Shown piece by piece: positions 17,714 to 26,823 of a stretch of 64,000 nucleotides of DNA. The translations under genes were made by a program, and so were the position numbers. Source of the DNA: Sulfitobacter sp. M05 (GTDB taxonomy: Bacteria; Pseudomonadota; Alphaproteobacteria; Rhodobacterales; Rhodobacteraceae); contig NZ_JABEDH010000002.1 in NCBI RefSeq assembly GCF_029285175.1, positions 1 to 64,000 on the forward strand, written 5' to 3'. The notes beneath the pieces were generated by a model that saw nothing but the letters and a program-made list of their open reading frames with translations, was not told where the DNA came from and ran no database searches. Every line of letters begins with the position of its first letter. Position 1 is the stretch's first letter.

Positions 17714-17899
17714 TTACGTGGTAGCGATCAATTTCCGCAGTGCGGCTACGATCTCGCCTTCAACCTGCGCAAGCCGTAATCCCCGTTCCACGGTTAGTTC
17801 ACGGACCAAGTTTTCTATGTCCACGTTCTTAGGCCCATATAGAAACCAGTCATCGATTGCATGTTGATCAGGATGCCCCACACCTTCGTCCGATTTCAT
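17714..17899 (-). CDS. 61-aa protein translationally coupled to tniQ
   Basis: The ATG at 17899 overlaps the tniQ stop as ATGA, a standard coupling signal, although a longer frame could begin at 17926. The protein is acidic and mainly helical (NVDIENLVRELTVERGLRLAQVEGEIVAALRKL). No family is recognised. Its coupling to tniQ suggests an accessory targeting or regulatory subunit of the transposon; this is inference from arrangement only. Confidence 0.6.
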   Translation of the reverse strand: MKSDEGVGHPDQHAIDDWFLYGPKNVDIENLVRELTVERGLRLAQVEGEIVAALRKLIATT

Positions 17900-19716
17900 A
17901 CGCCATCCCTCTGCCTTACATTGCAACCATGCAAGCCAAACTCACTCTTATTGTAAACTCGGACAAGTGCCCCCGCACAGGGGATTGGCGCAATGCCTTC
18001 AACATCCAGCTTGCGTGCGAGATGGATTGGGGCAACTTTCTGGACTTCCGCCAACTGCCCAAGGGTTACATATGACCGCTCAAATGCTTGGATACTGCCC
18101 TGGGAAATATATTGCTTCTGATGATTGGTATCTGGATTACGTTTGCGGATTTCTGAAAGGATCCCTTGATCTCGCAGGTGTCTGATCGCGGCGACATTGA
18201 TTTTCAAGTACCGAGCGGCTTCAGGTAACGTGATATCTTGGCAAAGCCTTACGGTCTTTCTTGGGCATATTGCGTCCCAATCTACCTCAATTGCATTCAA
18301 GCCCACACCGTCTCCACGGCAGATTTGGCCCTCTAATTCTCCCTTGCGCCAGAGATCAGCAACTTCCGCCAATGGTATACCCTTTTCTCGGCAAAACACG
18401 TTTAGCGGCGCAACCGACTTTCCAAGAAGCACCTCCGGTAGTAGCTCAACTTGCCTCATGAGATCCGTTACCTCAACAAGAGACAGATATCGCAACGTCG
18501 ATGTAATCCGAATGGTCGCCAGCACGCCTCGGTTTTGCAAACCTTTGACCTGAGACGGCATAAGCCCAAGCAGCTCAGCTGCGTCTTTCAAGTTGACAAG
18601 ACCATCCCAGAAAGTTCGAACTTTTGAGATCTCGTCTATATGGACATCCGTTCGTTTGAGAGCTTTTTCTTCTGACACACCGTCCAAATGACCCAATAGT
18701 TTCTTCAGGAAAACTGCGCCAAACCCAAGGCGTTTCCGCGCTTGATCAATCGTGAGCCAGACCTGCTCTGGGGGCAATCGGTCAAAGACCTTTTTGCCAG
18801 GCTGCGTTGGATAGCGCGCAAAAACATGCTCCCGGGCAATACTTGCGAGCACTTCGATCTCTGGCGCATTGCGCACTTCACGCAACCAACGAAAATGCAC
18901 GCCAAAATCGGCCGAGTAATAGGGCCGCTCTGCATTTCCACCGTCGTACAGGCTGGATAACGCGTTCTGATAGGCGTCAGGTCCCTCGACAAGGCTTTGA
19001 AAGCCCGCTTGGCACAGTTCCCTGATCCGCGTTTCTGGCAAATCCTGCATACGTTTGACTTTTACGCCGCATAAAGCAGCGCCAAGCGATACGCTGGCTC
19101 GATGAAGTTGCGTAAGATCTAGATCTTTCAACCAGTCTTCCGCAGCCCCATTTTGGAGCCTTTCCCTGACATAGGTTTCAAAACCGAATTCTGGTATCTC
19201 AACGCTGCGATCGGCTGCTTGAAACACTTCATCACGATGCGCCAAAACACGGGAGACAAAGTCATATGTGGCATGTGAGTTCTCTGCGCTCGGAACCGTT
19301 ATGAAGCGACAGCCATGCTCTGCACATCGATCGATACAAACAAGTGACCACTCTAGTAACTGACAGACGCCGGTAGGCCCAGCCTTAGCCAATGAACGCG
19401 CGACGCATTGCGGGCACAGACGGACAGTTGTGCGCCGCAATGTGCCCATGCTTGCATGCGCTTTCCCCACTCGATATCGGCCATTCCCAACTCGCTTGAC
19501 GCTCGACAACCGTAGCTTTTGAGATGGCTCACCTATCAACCATGCTAAACGTTCAATCTGCTCATCATGACCGCTGCAAAGGGCCGGCCAACGCATGCCG
19601 AGATCAGTACAGAAATCACGCGGGGTCGTCTCATATAGCTTAGCATGTCGGCTAACGTAGCCTGACAGTGCTTCCCCCTCAAAGAGGGGGAGCGCTGGTG
19701 TTAGAGGCGCTGTCAC
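17896..19716 (-). CDS. tniQ: TniQ/TnsD-family target-selection protein
   Basis: A 606-aa TniQ protein. The N-terminal domain has the conserved LFEGEALSGYVSRHA opening and the zinc motif Cys101-x2-Cys104 ... Cys131-x2-H134-G-C136. The C-terminal half carries at least four helix-turn-helix-like units, for example near WLTIDQARKRLGF, NLKDAAELLGLMPSQVK, TLPEAARYLKINVAAIRHL and TLGQLAEVQKVAPIHLARKL. TniQ/TnsD proteins bind the attachment site and recruit the TnsC ATPase. With insertion next to tRNA-Arg, this protein probably reads the tRNA gene or its flank. The start at 19716 overlaps the tniB stop by 4 bp. Confidence 0.92.
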   Translation of the reverse strand: MTAPLTPALPLFEGEALSGYVSRHAKLYETTPRDFCTDLGMRWPALCSGHDEQIERLAWLIGEPSQKLRLSSVKRVGNGRYRVGKAHASMGTLRRTTVRLCPQCVARSLAKAGPTGVCQLLEWSLVCIDRCAEHGCRFITVPSAENSHATYDFVSRVLAHRDEVFQAADRSVEIPEFGFETYVRERLQNGAAEDWLKDLDLTQLHRASVSLGAALCGVKVKRMQDLPETRIRELCQAGFQSLVEGPDAYQNALSSLYDGGNAERPYYSADFGVHFRWLREVRNAPEIEVLASIAREHVFARYPTQPGKKVFDRLPPEQVWLTIDQARKRLGFGAVFLKKLLGHLDGVSEEKALKRTDVHIDEISKVRTFWDGLVNLKDAAELLGLMPSQVKGLQNRGVLATIRITSTLRYLSLVEVTDLMRQVELLPEVLLGKSVAPLNVFCREKGIPLAEVADLWRKGELEGQICRGDGVGLNAIEVDWDAICPRKTVRLCQDITLPEAARYLKINVAAIRHLRDQGILSEIRKRNPDTNHQKQYISQGSIQAFERSYVTLGQLAEVQKVAPIHLARKLDVEGIAPIPCAGALVRVYNKSEFGLHGCNVRQRDGV

Positions 19717-20675
19717 GCTTCCTCTCCATCGAATTCGAAGATCTGTCGCGGGTTTATCCGCGCAAAGTCCTCCGCAATGAACGGGTTGAGGCCGTCGATC
19801 GCAGCACTGCGTTCATAAAACACATCCGCAAAGTGTTTGGCCTCAAGTTTCGCTTCAAAACCATCGCTCTGAAGCGCCTTTGCAAAAGCTTGGACCGTGA
19901 TTTCAGCCATCAGGCCAAACTCGTAATCCGCCGCGTGCATGAGTCGTTGCGCAAACACCTCGTTGCGCACAGATGGCAGCGTTTCGATCTTTGCCTTTGC
20001 AGCGTATTGCTGGATTGTTCCCAACACTGGGGCCACATCACGGATCGCATGCAACCTCCCGATCTCAACTGGATACAAGCGACGTGACAACTGAGGGTCT
20101 TGGTTCACGATCTTCTTGAGATCAGGCATGCCAGAAAGAACAAGTCCTGTCGGCCAGTACGAATTCTCCATAACGGATTTCAGCGTATTGACGACGGACT
20201 GTCGTTCCTTGTCGGTTTGATAGCGCGCCAAGTCCTGTGCTTCATCCAGATGCAGAAAACATGTCTGTCTCAACTTAAGCTGTACTTTAACCTGATCCCA
20301 AATCGCTGGTCCCTGCTTGTCACCCGAATAGGGGTAACCAAGTGCGCGAAGCGTTGCTGCACCGACGAACTTCATGGTTGCTGGACTCGGCACCTGCAGG
20401 CCAAAGAACTCGCAATGGTCCTGCGTGGTATCTGTCATCAGCAACGCCTTGTTCTTCCGGATAAGCTCCCGAATGGCAGTGGTTTTCCCACTGCCAGATT
20501 GCCCAACAACAACGATGCCGCGTGCGTTATTCATCATGCCGTCAGCCATGTCCGCACGGCGTTGTTCCAGCAGGTTGTGGAAGTGTGTTTCCAGCTTTTG
20601 GTATGAGGGGGTCACGAGGTACGTCGAGCGCAGATATTGGATGGTTTTCCGGATTTCATTATTCGTTGTTGTCAT
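19713..20675 (-). CDS. tniB: TniB/TnsC-family AAA+ transposition ATPase
   Basis: About 320 aa from ATG 20675, which lies 17 bp inside the end of tnsB. A longer frame to 21023 is only an overlap with tnsB. Walker A is GQSGSGKTT at about 58-66 and Walker B LHLDEAQD at about 141-148, followed by a sensor region (LVLSGMPDL). These ATPases bind target DNA, connect TniQ to the transposase and give target immunity. It forms the third gene of the tnsA-tnsB-tniB-tniQ operon. Confidence 0.93.
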   Translation of the reverse strand: MTTTNNEIRKTIQYLRSTYLVTPSYQKLETHFHNLLEQRRADMADGMMNNARGIVVVGQSGSGKTTAIRELIRKNKALLMTDTTQDHCEFFGLQVPSPATMKFVGAATLRALGYPYSGDKQGPAIWDQVKVQLKLRQTCFLHLDEAQDLARYQTDKERQSVVNTLKSVMENSYWPTGLVLSGMPDLKKIVNQDPQLSRRLYPVEIGRLHAIRDVAPVLGTIQQYAAKAKIETLPSVRNEVFAQRLMHAADYEFGLMAEITVQAFAKALQSDGFEAKLEAKHFADVFYERSAAIDGLNPFIAEDFARINPRQIFEFDGEEA

Positions 20676-22866
20676 CGTCGTTTTCCTGGTTGGCAGAGTT
20701 GTCATCATTGAACTGCTCGTCATCGCTGGACGGCCAATATGGGATGGGTTCGTCTCGTTTTTCGCGCAAGACAGGTTGATCCTCTGGCTGAGGGTTCGGG
20801 TCATGCTCGATTTCGTTGGATAGAAGACCCTGATTACTTCGGTCGCGACCATCCAATGGCTTGGGGTCCAACTGAGGATCAGAACCCAAAGAGAGCCCCC
20901 AGAAGGTCTCTTTCTGGGCCCGCTTGATCTGTTCGTAGGTCTCGCCAATTGGCCCCAATTGGCGCTGCGCACACTGCTCTGCATCGATTTCTTTAATGCG
21001 CTCGATTGCACGATCGACAACACCTTGTGTCAGGGAGGCGGCATTGCGGTTGTTCTGTCGAAGGTTAAAGATCGTTTGCTCCCAAGCAGCAAAGGACACG
21101 CCGTCAAGCCCATCAATCTGAGACTTGAGGGTGGACCAACCACTGTCTGCACCGTTTTCCAACCAGACCGAGATGTGCCCCATGTCTTCGGGATCAATCC
21201 GAACATCGGCATGCTGTTTTCCAAATTTCTGGAAGTGCTTCGCCAGACGCTCAGAGTGGTAATTCACGCCGTTGACTAAGACACCGTGACGTCCGGTGTC
21301 GCGGGAAAATGCAACACCGAGGATATGCCGCAATGTATGGTTGCTCATCGAGGGGGACCAACCAAATTCCTTGATCAGACGGTCCCAAACTATGTTCGGC
21401 GTCGCATACTCAAGCCCGCTATGTTTGCGGTTGTGGTATACATCGACAGTAAACCGTACCAATAGTTCAATGATGCTCTCCGCCGTGTGCACGGCGTATT
21501 TTTGAGAAGGGTAGTCACCCCGTTCTTTCGGGTTGGAGTGTGTGCGTCCCGTTAAATATGGCATTAGCCGTTTTACAAAGGTGAGGAATACGCGTTCCAC
21601 GTGCCCCCTCAGCTTGGGTATGCCGGCGGGCAACACCGAGTAGTCAATACAGAGGTCTGAAAGAGCCGCTTTGAACTCTGCATTGACGAAGGCAGGTCCG
21701 TTGTCGACCGCAACATGACCTATGTGCCCGTGCTGCTTCCACGCCGTCTCGCAGCCAAGTTGACGTGCAAGATCAGTTTTGTCGCGCATTGCCATCCACA
21801 ACACCGCCTTGGCATCCTCGGCAGTCGGGCTCCTCGACAGCTTCAAGCCAACTATGCTGCGGGTGGCCGTATCGAAAGCGACACAAACCCAGTATCGGCC
21901 AGTTTCGATGTCACGTACGCTGTCTTTGCTTATATCGAACCCACCCTTCTTTAGCAGAGCAATCAGATCAATCTCCCATTCATCCATCTCAATCCGGCTG
22001 AGCGGGACGGCGAGTTTCAATCCTCCGCCATGTGCACCAAGCTTGTTCTTGGCAGCGGCCAATCCCTTTCGAGCCGCAAGAACTTCAAACTGATCAAGTT
22101 CTTTGATCCGCCGCTCGATTGTACTTTGTGAAACTTCGCTTAACGGGATTTCACCACTCAGCTCTCGAACCTTGTTGCGCTTGCGGATTTCAATATTCAC
22201 AGTTTCATGGACATGCGCCGGTGCAATTTGGTTTGGGTGCAAATAGCTTTCGAGGGCCCATTGAATAACGGCTTCTTGCTCTGCACCTACCCGCTTGGCA
22301 TTGCTTCCGTTGAAGGTCGACTTTTTGACAAAGACCATTGGATCTTTGCAGGCTTCCCAATCCCGAACCCACCCCATAATTGATGTTCTGCAAGGTGTTC
22401 GTCGGATAGTAATGCTGTCAAAAGCTGCGCCCGCCGTTGCTTTCTTCAAGCCAAGCCTCAGCTTCTCGGAAACACGGCGTTCGAGGTCTGGCAAAAATTC
22501 ATGCCAACGCTCTGCAGATCGATTAGCCAGGCCTTCGACTTCCATCTCTAGGAATGTTGTGGACCAACATTCTTTCCAGAAGGCATCCAGTTGGGCCTTT
22601 GTTGAAATGCGTGTCATTATCGTGCGTCCAGCAACAGCACGTCTCGCTACTTGGCGGCTTTCAAAGTAGCCATACTGGATCGAAAACTGGCCCCCGTCGA
22701 TTAGTTCGGCAAGCTCTGCGTGAGTGAGCGAGATTGGCTCTCGATCGCCGCGCAGATACTTAATTTCCACGAACAGCGGTGTCACTTTCGTGATTGCGTG
22801 AAGTTCGCCGTTTGCGATGATTGCGTCACAAGTTGTGACGCCAAGGCGGACTGATTCATGTTTCAT
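20659..22866 (-). CDS. tnsB: TnsB/TniA-family DDE transposase
   Basis: A 735-aa transposase from ATG 22866 (AGAGG 9 bases upstream; another ATG two codons earlier). The RNase-H fold is visible with Asp near 295 (EMDEWEID), Asp388 (VAVDNGPAF) and Glu424 (LRGHVERVF). The last about 130 residues after the beta-barrel are acidic and Asn/Asp/Glu-rich at the tail, where TnsC contact is usual. It cuts the transposon 3' ends, joins them to target DNA, and should bind the AACGTCA...TTTGAC repeats at the element ends. It overlaps tnsA at the front and tniB at the back. Confidence 0.94.
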   Translation of the reverse strand: MKHESVRLGVTTCDAIIANGELHAITKVTPLFVEIKYLRGDREPISLTHAELAELIDGGQFSIQYGYFESRQVARRAVAGRTIMTRISTKAQLDAFWKECWSTTFLEMEVEGLANRSAERWHEFLPDLERRVSEKLRLGLKKATAGAAFDSITIRRTPCRTSIMGWVRDWEACKDPMVFVKKSTFNGSNAKRVGAEQEAVIQWALESYLHPNQIAPAHVHETVNIEIRKRNKVRELSGEIPLSEVSQSTIERRIKELDQFEVLAARKGLAAAKNKLGAHGGGLKLAVPLSRIEMDEWEIDLIALLKKGGFDISKDSVRDIETGRYWVCVAFDTATRSIVGLKLSRSPTAEDAKAVLWMAMRDKTDLARQLGCETAWKQHGHIGHVAVDNGPAFVNAEFKAALSDLCIDYSVLPAGIPKLRGHVERVFLTFVKRLMPYLTGRTHSNPKERGDYPSQKYAVHTAESIIELLVRFTVDVYHNRKHSGLEYATPNIVWDRLIKEFGWSPSMSNHTLRHILGVAFSRDTGRHGVLVNGVNYHSERLAKHFQKFGKQHADVRIDPEDMGHISVWLENGADSGWSTLKSQIDGLDGVSFAAWEQTIFNLRQNNRNAASLTQGVVDRAIERIKEIDAEQCAQRQLGPIGETYEQIKRAQKETFWGLSLGSDPQLDPKPLDGRDRSNQGLLSNEIEHDPNPQPEDQPVLREKRDEPIPYWPSSDDEQFNDDNSANQENDDDNNE

Positions 22867-23557
22867 CGTCATTGCCTCTAGGTGCTACGATTGAGTTGGT
22901 GGAAATGAGCTCACGTGTGTTGGCGATGAGTTTCCCCGCATAAATCGCGCGAAAGGCTGCTCTGAAAGCGCGAGCGCCCAAGCCAGACTTGTTGATCAAC
23001 TCAGTCAGAGAGATTTCGCTAAACAAGCGGTTGATCAGGTCGGACACAACGCTATCAGCGTCTTCGTCGGGGCACCGTCGGAAGAAATTCAGAAGTTCCG
23101 CATTTCGGACTTCCACCCGATGCCGTTCCCGTTCCGTTACCAGAAAGACTTTGTCAGCAAAGCCGATCGGCAGGTCGCGCTTGATAGACTCTAGCTCGGC
23201 TTTGAAATTGAGTTTTCTGGCGCGTTCCAGCGGCTTAACTGCAATAGCCACGCGGCGACCACCCCTGAACTCCGCTAGGTAGTCAAATCGATGTGTCCGT
23301 TGTTTGCCATCTACGTCCACGAAGCTGACCGGCTTCGGTTGATCGAACAGATTCCAAAGGTTTGGCATCGCCAGCGTCAGGAGGCAGGTTTCGCGCTCTC
23401 CTTGGCTGGCGCTGATGATCTGCCGCCAGTATTTTTCAGCAGGCGTCATCGCTAAAGTGAAACCGCGCACGGTGAACTTTGATCGCGCAGGGAACATTAG
23501 CCCAGCCGTTGTCGGCGCAGGCGGACGATAGAGATCGTCGTCAAAAAATGAAGTCAT
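22856..23557 (-). CDS. tnsA: TnsA-like endonuclease
   Basis: About 233 aa from ATG 23557; the frame runs further upstream to 23707 without family character. A PD-(D/E)xK core is visible: Glu54/Glu56 in QGERETCLL, then QPKPVSF, Asp92 in HRFDYLAEF and Lys108 in VAIAVKP. This matches the Glu-Asp-Gln-x-Lys layout of Tn7 TnsA, which cuts the 5' ends and makes transposition cut-and-paste. The C-terminal part resembles the winged-helix half. Classical Tn5053/Tn402 elements lack TnsA, so its presence moves this element toward the Tn7 type. Confidence 0.85.
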   Translation of the reverse strand: MTSFFDDDLYRPPAPTTAGLMFPARSKFTVRGFTLAMTPAEKYWRQIISASQGERETCLLTLAMPNLWNLFDQPKPVSFVDVDGKQRTHRFDYLAEFRGGRRVAIAVKPLERARKLNFKAELESIKRDLPIGFADKVFLVTERERHRVEVRNAELLNFFRRCPDEDADSVVSDLINRLFSEISLTELINKSGLGARAFRAAFRAIYAGKLIANTRELISTNSIVAPRGNDDET

Positions 23558-23710
23558 GTTTCTTGCCAAGGCAGCCGGTTTCCCAACGCCAACGGCACTC
23601 CTTGATGTTGAGACAAACGAGACCCGTCCACAGAAGCGCTCTGCAGAGTTGACGGGTCTCGGAATTTGGGTCATGAAGGAGGTGCAAAGGGCGTCAAACT
23701 TTTGCACCTA

Positions 23711-23747
23711 AGGCCTTGTCGGAAGTCTTCAGCTTCCTTCGAGGCCT
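23711..23747. promoter_or_regulatory. Hairpin between the HTH gene and tnsA
   Basis: AGGCCT (23711-23716), GGAAG (23721-23725), CTTCC (23733-23737) and AGGCCT (23742-23747) nest into a two-part stem with symmetric internal loops. No T-run follows in either direction, so it may attenuate or stabilise mRNA ahead of the tns operon rather than terminate it. Confidence 0.4.
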
Positions 23748-23762
23748 TTGCTGTTTATGGGC

Positions 23763-23993
23763 TCATGATTTTTTCCTTTCGTATTTCCGATCGGGGAACA
23801 GCTCTTCGGGTGACGTGTCCAGCGCATCTGCTAAAGCCTGTTCGACCCTTCTAGAACGTCGGTACCCTTGACTGACCGCGGTCACACTCCCGGGTTTGAT
23901 GTTCAACCGCTTCGCGATCTCTGAGAGCGTAAGCCTCTTTTCATGTCGAAGCCTGAACTTGAGAAGTTCGTGGTTTGCGAGATCTGGTTTCAT
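23763..23993 (-). CDS. Ner/Nlp-like HTH regulator of the transposon
   Basis: A 76-aa DNA-binding protein: LTLSEIAKRLNIKPGSVTAVSQGYRRSRRVEQALADAL is the pattern of the Ner/Nlp family (Mu Ner-type repressors of transposase expression). It lies directly upstream of tnsA in the same direction, separated by a 205-bp region with a hairpin. It probably represses its own promoter and the tns operon through repeats in 24017-24096. Confidence 0.85.
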   Translation of the reverse strand: MKPDLANHELLKFRLRHEKRLTLSEIAKRLNIKPGSVTAVSQGYRRSRRVEQALADALDTSPEELFPDRKYERKKS

Positions 23994-24016
23994 AAATTCA
24001 TCAAACTTTTTTGCTG

Positions 24017-24096
24017 CTTAGTACACTTCCCGCCCGCTCGTCCGAGCGTCAAGAATTTCACCTTTGTGTAGGTCTTTTGCTTCAACTTGGTACATT
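24017..24096. promoter_or_regulatory. Divergent promoter region with CTTrGTACAyT repeats
   Basis: CTTAGTACACT (24017-24027) and CTTGGTACATT (24086-24096) form direct repeats 69 bp apart, each with a GTAC palindromic core. They lie in the 231-bp gap between the Ner-like gene and the divergent multi-HTH gene and are candidate operators for either protein. Confidence 0.4.
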
Positions 24097-24224
24097 CAGC
24101 CTCAAGCAAAATGAGAATTGGGATTGGTCTTTGGGAACCTTTTGAGCACGATGAAGGCAGATAGAATCAGACGTACCGAGAACAAATGGACATCGAAGGC
24201 GACAAACCTCCGAGTGAACGATAG

Positions 24225-24899
24225 ATGGAAAAATCTAGCGACAGCTTGACGGATCAAGAACTTACGCAGCTCTGTAAGGCGGAAGACGATCTACGGCGCG
24301 CCCAGGCCGCCTATGACGAACTTGAGCCACTCCGCCAAAAACAGAGGGCTTCTATACCCCTGCCCAGAAGAAAGCGCCCACGCAGAATACTGACTGCAGA
24401 AGACCGGGAAGCGCGAAAACGGCTAGCTGACGAGAAAATTAGGGAGAAAAATCAAAAACGTAAGGAGGAATCGCAGAAACGCGCCTTCATCTACAGTGTT
24501 CAAAGAGACTACGAAACTCCACGCTCACCTGAAGAATTGTTGGCGGCTTTTCACCAAGTCGGGTCATTGGATCAGTTGGCGAAGCAAGCTCAAACGACCC
24601 GACGCTGCGCCGTGCAGCTGCTTAAATCGGCTGGTCTCGACGTGATCGAGTTTATCGCCAAGGACTGGGAAGCAGGCATGTCTTTACGCGCTCTAAGTCG
24701 CAAACATGGTCCAACACCACAGACCATTTCTAGCTGGATCAAGCCGACAGGGCGGCTGATCAAGCCACGGAACAGTAACCAAAGATATGATCTTTCGAGG
24801 ATGTCAGAGCTGTTTTCGAAGAGGTGGTCAACAAACAAAATTGCGAAAGAAATGAAGTTGAGTTGGGCAACCGTTCAGAAAGCAAGGGTCGCATGTTGA
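24225..24899 (+). CDS. Coiled-coil protein with three HTH units, divergent from the tns operon
   Basis: A 224-aa very basic protein. Residues 1-95 are charged and helical (probable coiled coil). After that come three HTH-like segments: SLDQLAKQAQTTRRCAVQLLK (about 114-134), SLRALSRKHGPTPQTISSWIK (about 152-172) and STNKIAKEMKLSWATVQKAR (about 202-221), the last two like resolvase/homeodomain HTHs. No catalytic domain is present. Its place beside the Ner-like repressor suggests a DNA-binding accessory of the transposon, for regulation or a second targeting route. Confidence 0.65.
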   Translation: MEKSSDSLTDQELTQLCKAEDDLRRAQAAYDELEPLRQKQRASIPLPRRKRPRRILTAEDREARKRLADEKIREKNQKRKEESQKRAFIYSVQRDYETPRSPEELLAAFHQVGSLDQLAKQAQTTRRCAVQLLKSAGLDVIEFIAKDWEAGMSLRALSRKHGPTPQTISSWIKPTGRLIKPRNSNQRYDLSRMSELFSKRWSTNKIAKEMKLSWATVQKARVAC

Positions 24900-24978
24900 T
24901 GTGGCTGGCTCAACAGTAGATATGGGGTACCGCATTGGGCGGACAGCGGTCATTTGCTGCACATAGCAGCAACGGCAG

Positions 24979-26655
24979 CTACCGCTTCGCCTTTACGATG
25001 GTAAAGTCCGAGAGGTTCACCCCAAACGCCTTCTTGAAGGAGTCATTTGCCCAACCACTAAAACTTTCTTCGTCGTAGTTATCCGACATCCAGCTGAAAT
25101 CTAACTTGAAGGGGCCGTCGCGCAAAACCCATTGCTCGGTCAGCTCATAAACCGCCATCGACCCATAAAAACGCTCAAAAGTCTGCTGAACCGCTATGTC
25201 TGATCTATTTGGCCATTTCCGCGGGTACACGCCATCTTTATCTTTCCCATCACTGAATAGCGAAAGGTGACGCAGCCATACTTCTTCAACGTCAGCATCG
25301 CTCGAATGGCCTGCCATGTATGCGCCCGGCCAACAGAAGAAATGGGGACTCTCGTACTTGTCGGCGCACATTGAGATGTAGTGTGAGAGGAATACCCTGA
25401 CATTTAGATTTTCAGATTCGAATTCAAACGTTCGATGCTCCTCCATGAGTTTCTGGACACTCGGATATTCCTCGACCCACCTTACAACTTCTTCTAAAGC
25501 GGCCATCGGATGATCATATCCGCGCGCTTCGCATAGCTCCGCAGACACCTCGGCGTATTCTTCAAGAGAAAGGTCGGTGATCGCAGTTTTAAGATGTGGT
25601 GCGGCTTTGATAGCAAAACAGAATTCGGCAAATCTTATGCCTACATCGACTTGGTGAATGAGGTTTTCAACGGGGCCTACCTCGAATGGAAATCCGCGCG
25701 TCGGATTTATCGCGAGATCGCATACAAGGAGAAACAAGGGGACAATTGGATCGAACAAGGACGACGGCCAACTTGTCTCCGTCAGTTTTAAGAAGCTCTC
25801 AAATGCCTCGACGTATATGCCTGACAGATAACCTTCGGTCCGCCAATCTTCACATGTCAGCGGTTCGGTTCTGGCACGGTTCAGGAAATCCAGCTGAATG
25901 AAGTGAGCTTGCCCTTCATAGATTGCTTGGAGACCCACGTAGGGAAGGTGAACATTCGACCCTTTTTTGAATCCTTCATAGCCTTCTTCATGAAGTCTCA
26001 AAGTCTCGTCGCTCAACTGTGTAATGCTCTGAAGAAATTCAAAATCTGGATCGATTACATCTGAAATCAAGCCGATCATCATTCCATGAACAATACTGTA
26101 GGTATAGGCAATATCTTCAAAATGGTTTTGCTCTATCATCCATTTTATGGCCTCCCGTGGGCGAAACGCGTAGGATTTATAATAGAAAACGTCGAGTGCA
26201 TTATTTACTGCAAAATTTGCGGGCGCGAGTTTTTCCTGTGCATCCCACCCCTCATCCTGCAGAATTTGATCTGTCCACCGTTTCAGGGGTTTGATTGGTC
26301 CGAAATTTTCCAAACACTCTCGAAGTTCGCCCATAGTCGAGTGGCATTGCGAAAAATAGCTCAGACTTAGCAGCAACCCCGATGTTGAGCCTACATGCTG
26401 CCACCAATGCATGGTTTCATGTATGTAGGTCGAGTAAGCCTTTATTGCCGCCCACGGCACGGGACCATCGCCAAAGGCATTGGCTTCAATCTTTTCCATA
26501 TACTCATGATTGTGCGGACTGAGACGCAGAACGAAGCGGGTAGTCTCATATACGCCATGGTATTTTGTCGTTGCTGCGAAGCTCAATGGCACCTCAAACT
26601 GATCCGCTTGCGGATCTGAAAAATCATGTTGGAGCTTCGAGGTATCGTCCGACAT
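24979..26655 (-). CDS. Putative zinc metallopeptidase (HExxH), function unknown
   Basis: A 558-aa protein without a signal peptide. YIH79-E80-TM-H83-WWQH is an HExxH zinc motif, and Glu247 in IYEGQAHF could be the third ligand; the spacing (about 165) is long but possible. The rest is helical and Trp/Tyr-rich. No named family is recognised. It lies between the multi-HTH protein and the HD-domain protein, on the right-hand cargo of the transposon. HExxH proteins occur in defence and signalling modules, but that is general knowledge, not evidence for this one. AGGGAAA precedes the start. Confidence 0.7.
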   Translation of the reverse strand: MSDDTSKLQHDFSDPQADQFEVPLSFAATTKYHGVYETTRFVLRLSPHNHEYMEKIEANAFGDGPVPWAAIKAYSTYIHETMHWWQHVGSTSGLLLSLSYFSQCHSTMGELRECLENFGPIKPLKRWTDQILQDEGWDAQEKLAPANFAVNNALDVFYYKSYAFRPREAIKWMIEQNHFEDIAYTYSIVHGMMIGLISDVIDPDFEFLQSITQLSDETLRLHEEGYEGFKKGSNVHLPYVGLQAIYEGQAHFIQLDFLNRARTEPLTCEDWRTEGYLSGIYVEAFESFLKLTETSWPSSLFDPIVPLFLLVCDLAINPTRGFPFEVGPVENLIHQVDVGIRFAEFCFAIKAAPHLKTAITDLSLEEYAEVSAELCEARGYDHPMAALEEVVRWVEEYPSVQKLMEEHRTFEFESENLNVRVFLSHYISMCADKYESPHFFCWPGAYMAGHSSDADVEEVWLRHLSLFSDGKDKDGVYPRKWPNRSDIAVQQTFERFYGSMAVYELTEQWVLRDGPFKLDFSWMSDNYDEESFSGWANDSFKKAFGVNLSDFTIVKAKR

Positions 26656-26823
26656 GATTTTTCCCTATTTCTTCCGCAACTGCAGATTTTGAGCCTTTAG
26701 CCGATAATGTCACAAAAATCTGTAAGCTGCCATTCACTGCGCGCCCTTTGAAGGGCGGCTCTGGGCGGTCATTGTCGCCCAGTGAGAACGCTCCACACCA
26801 ATTTTGCACGTAGCCTACGTTAA

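Noticed and set aside
19713-21023. A longer TniB frame starting at 21023
   Set aside because: The extra 116 codons overlap the acidic tail of tnsB out of frame and carry no AAA+ pattern; ATG 20675 fits the family.
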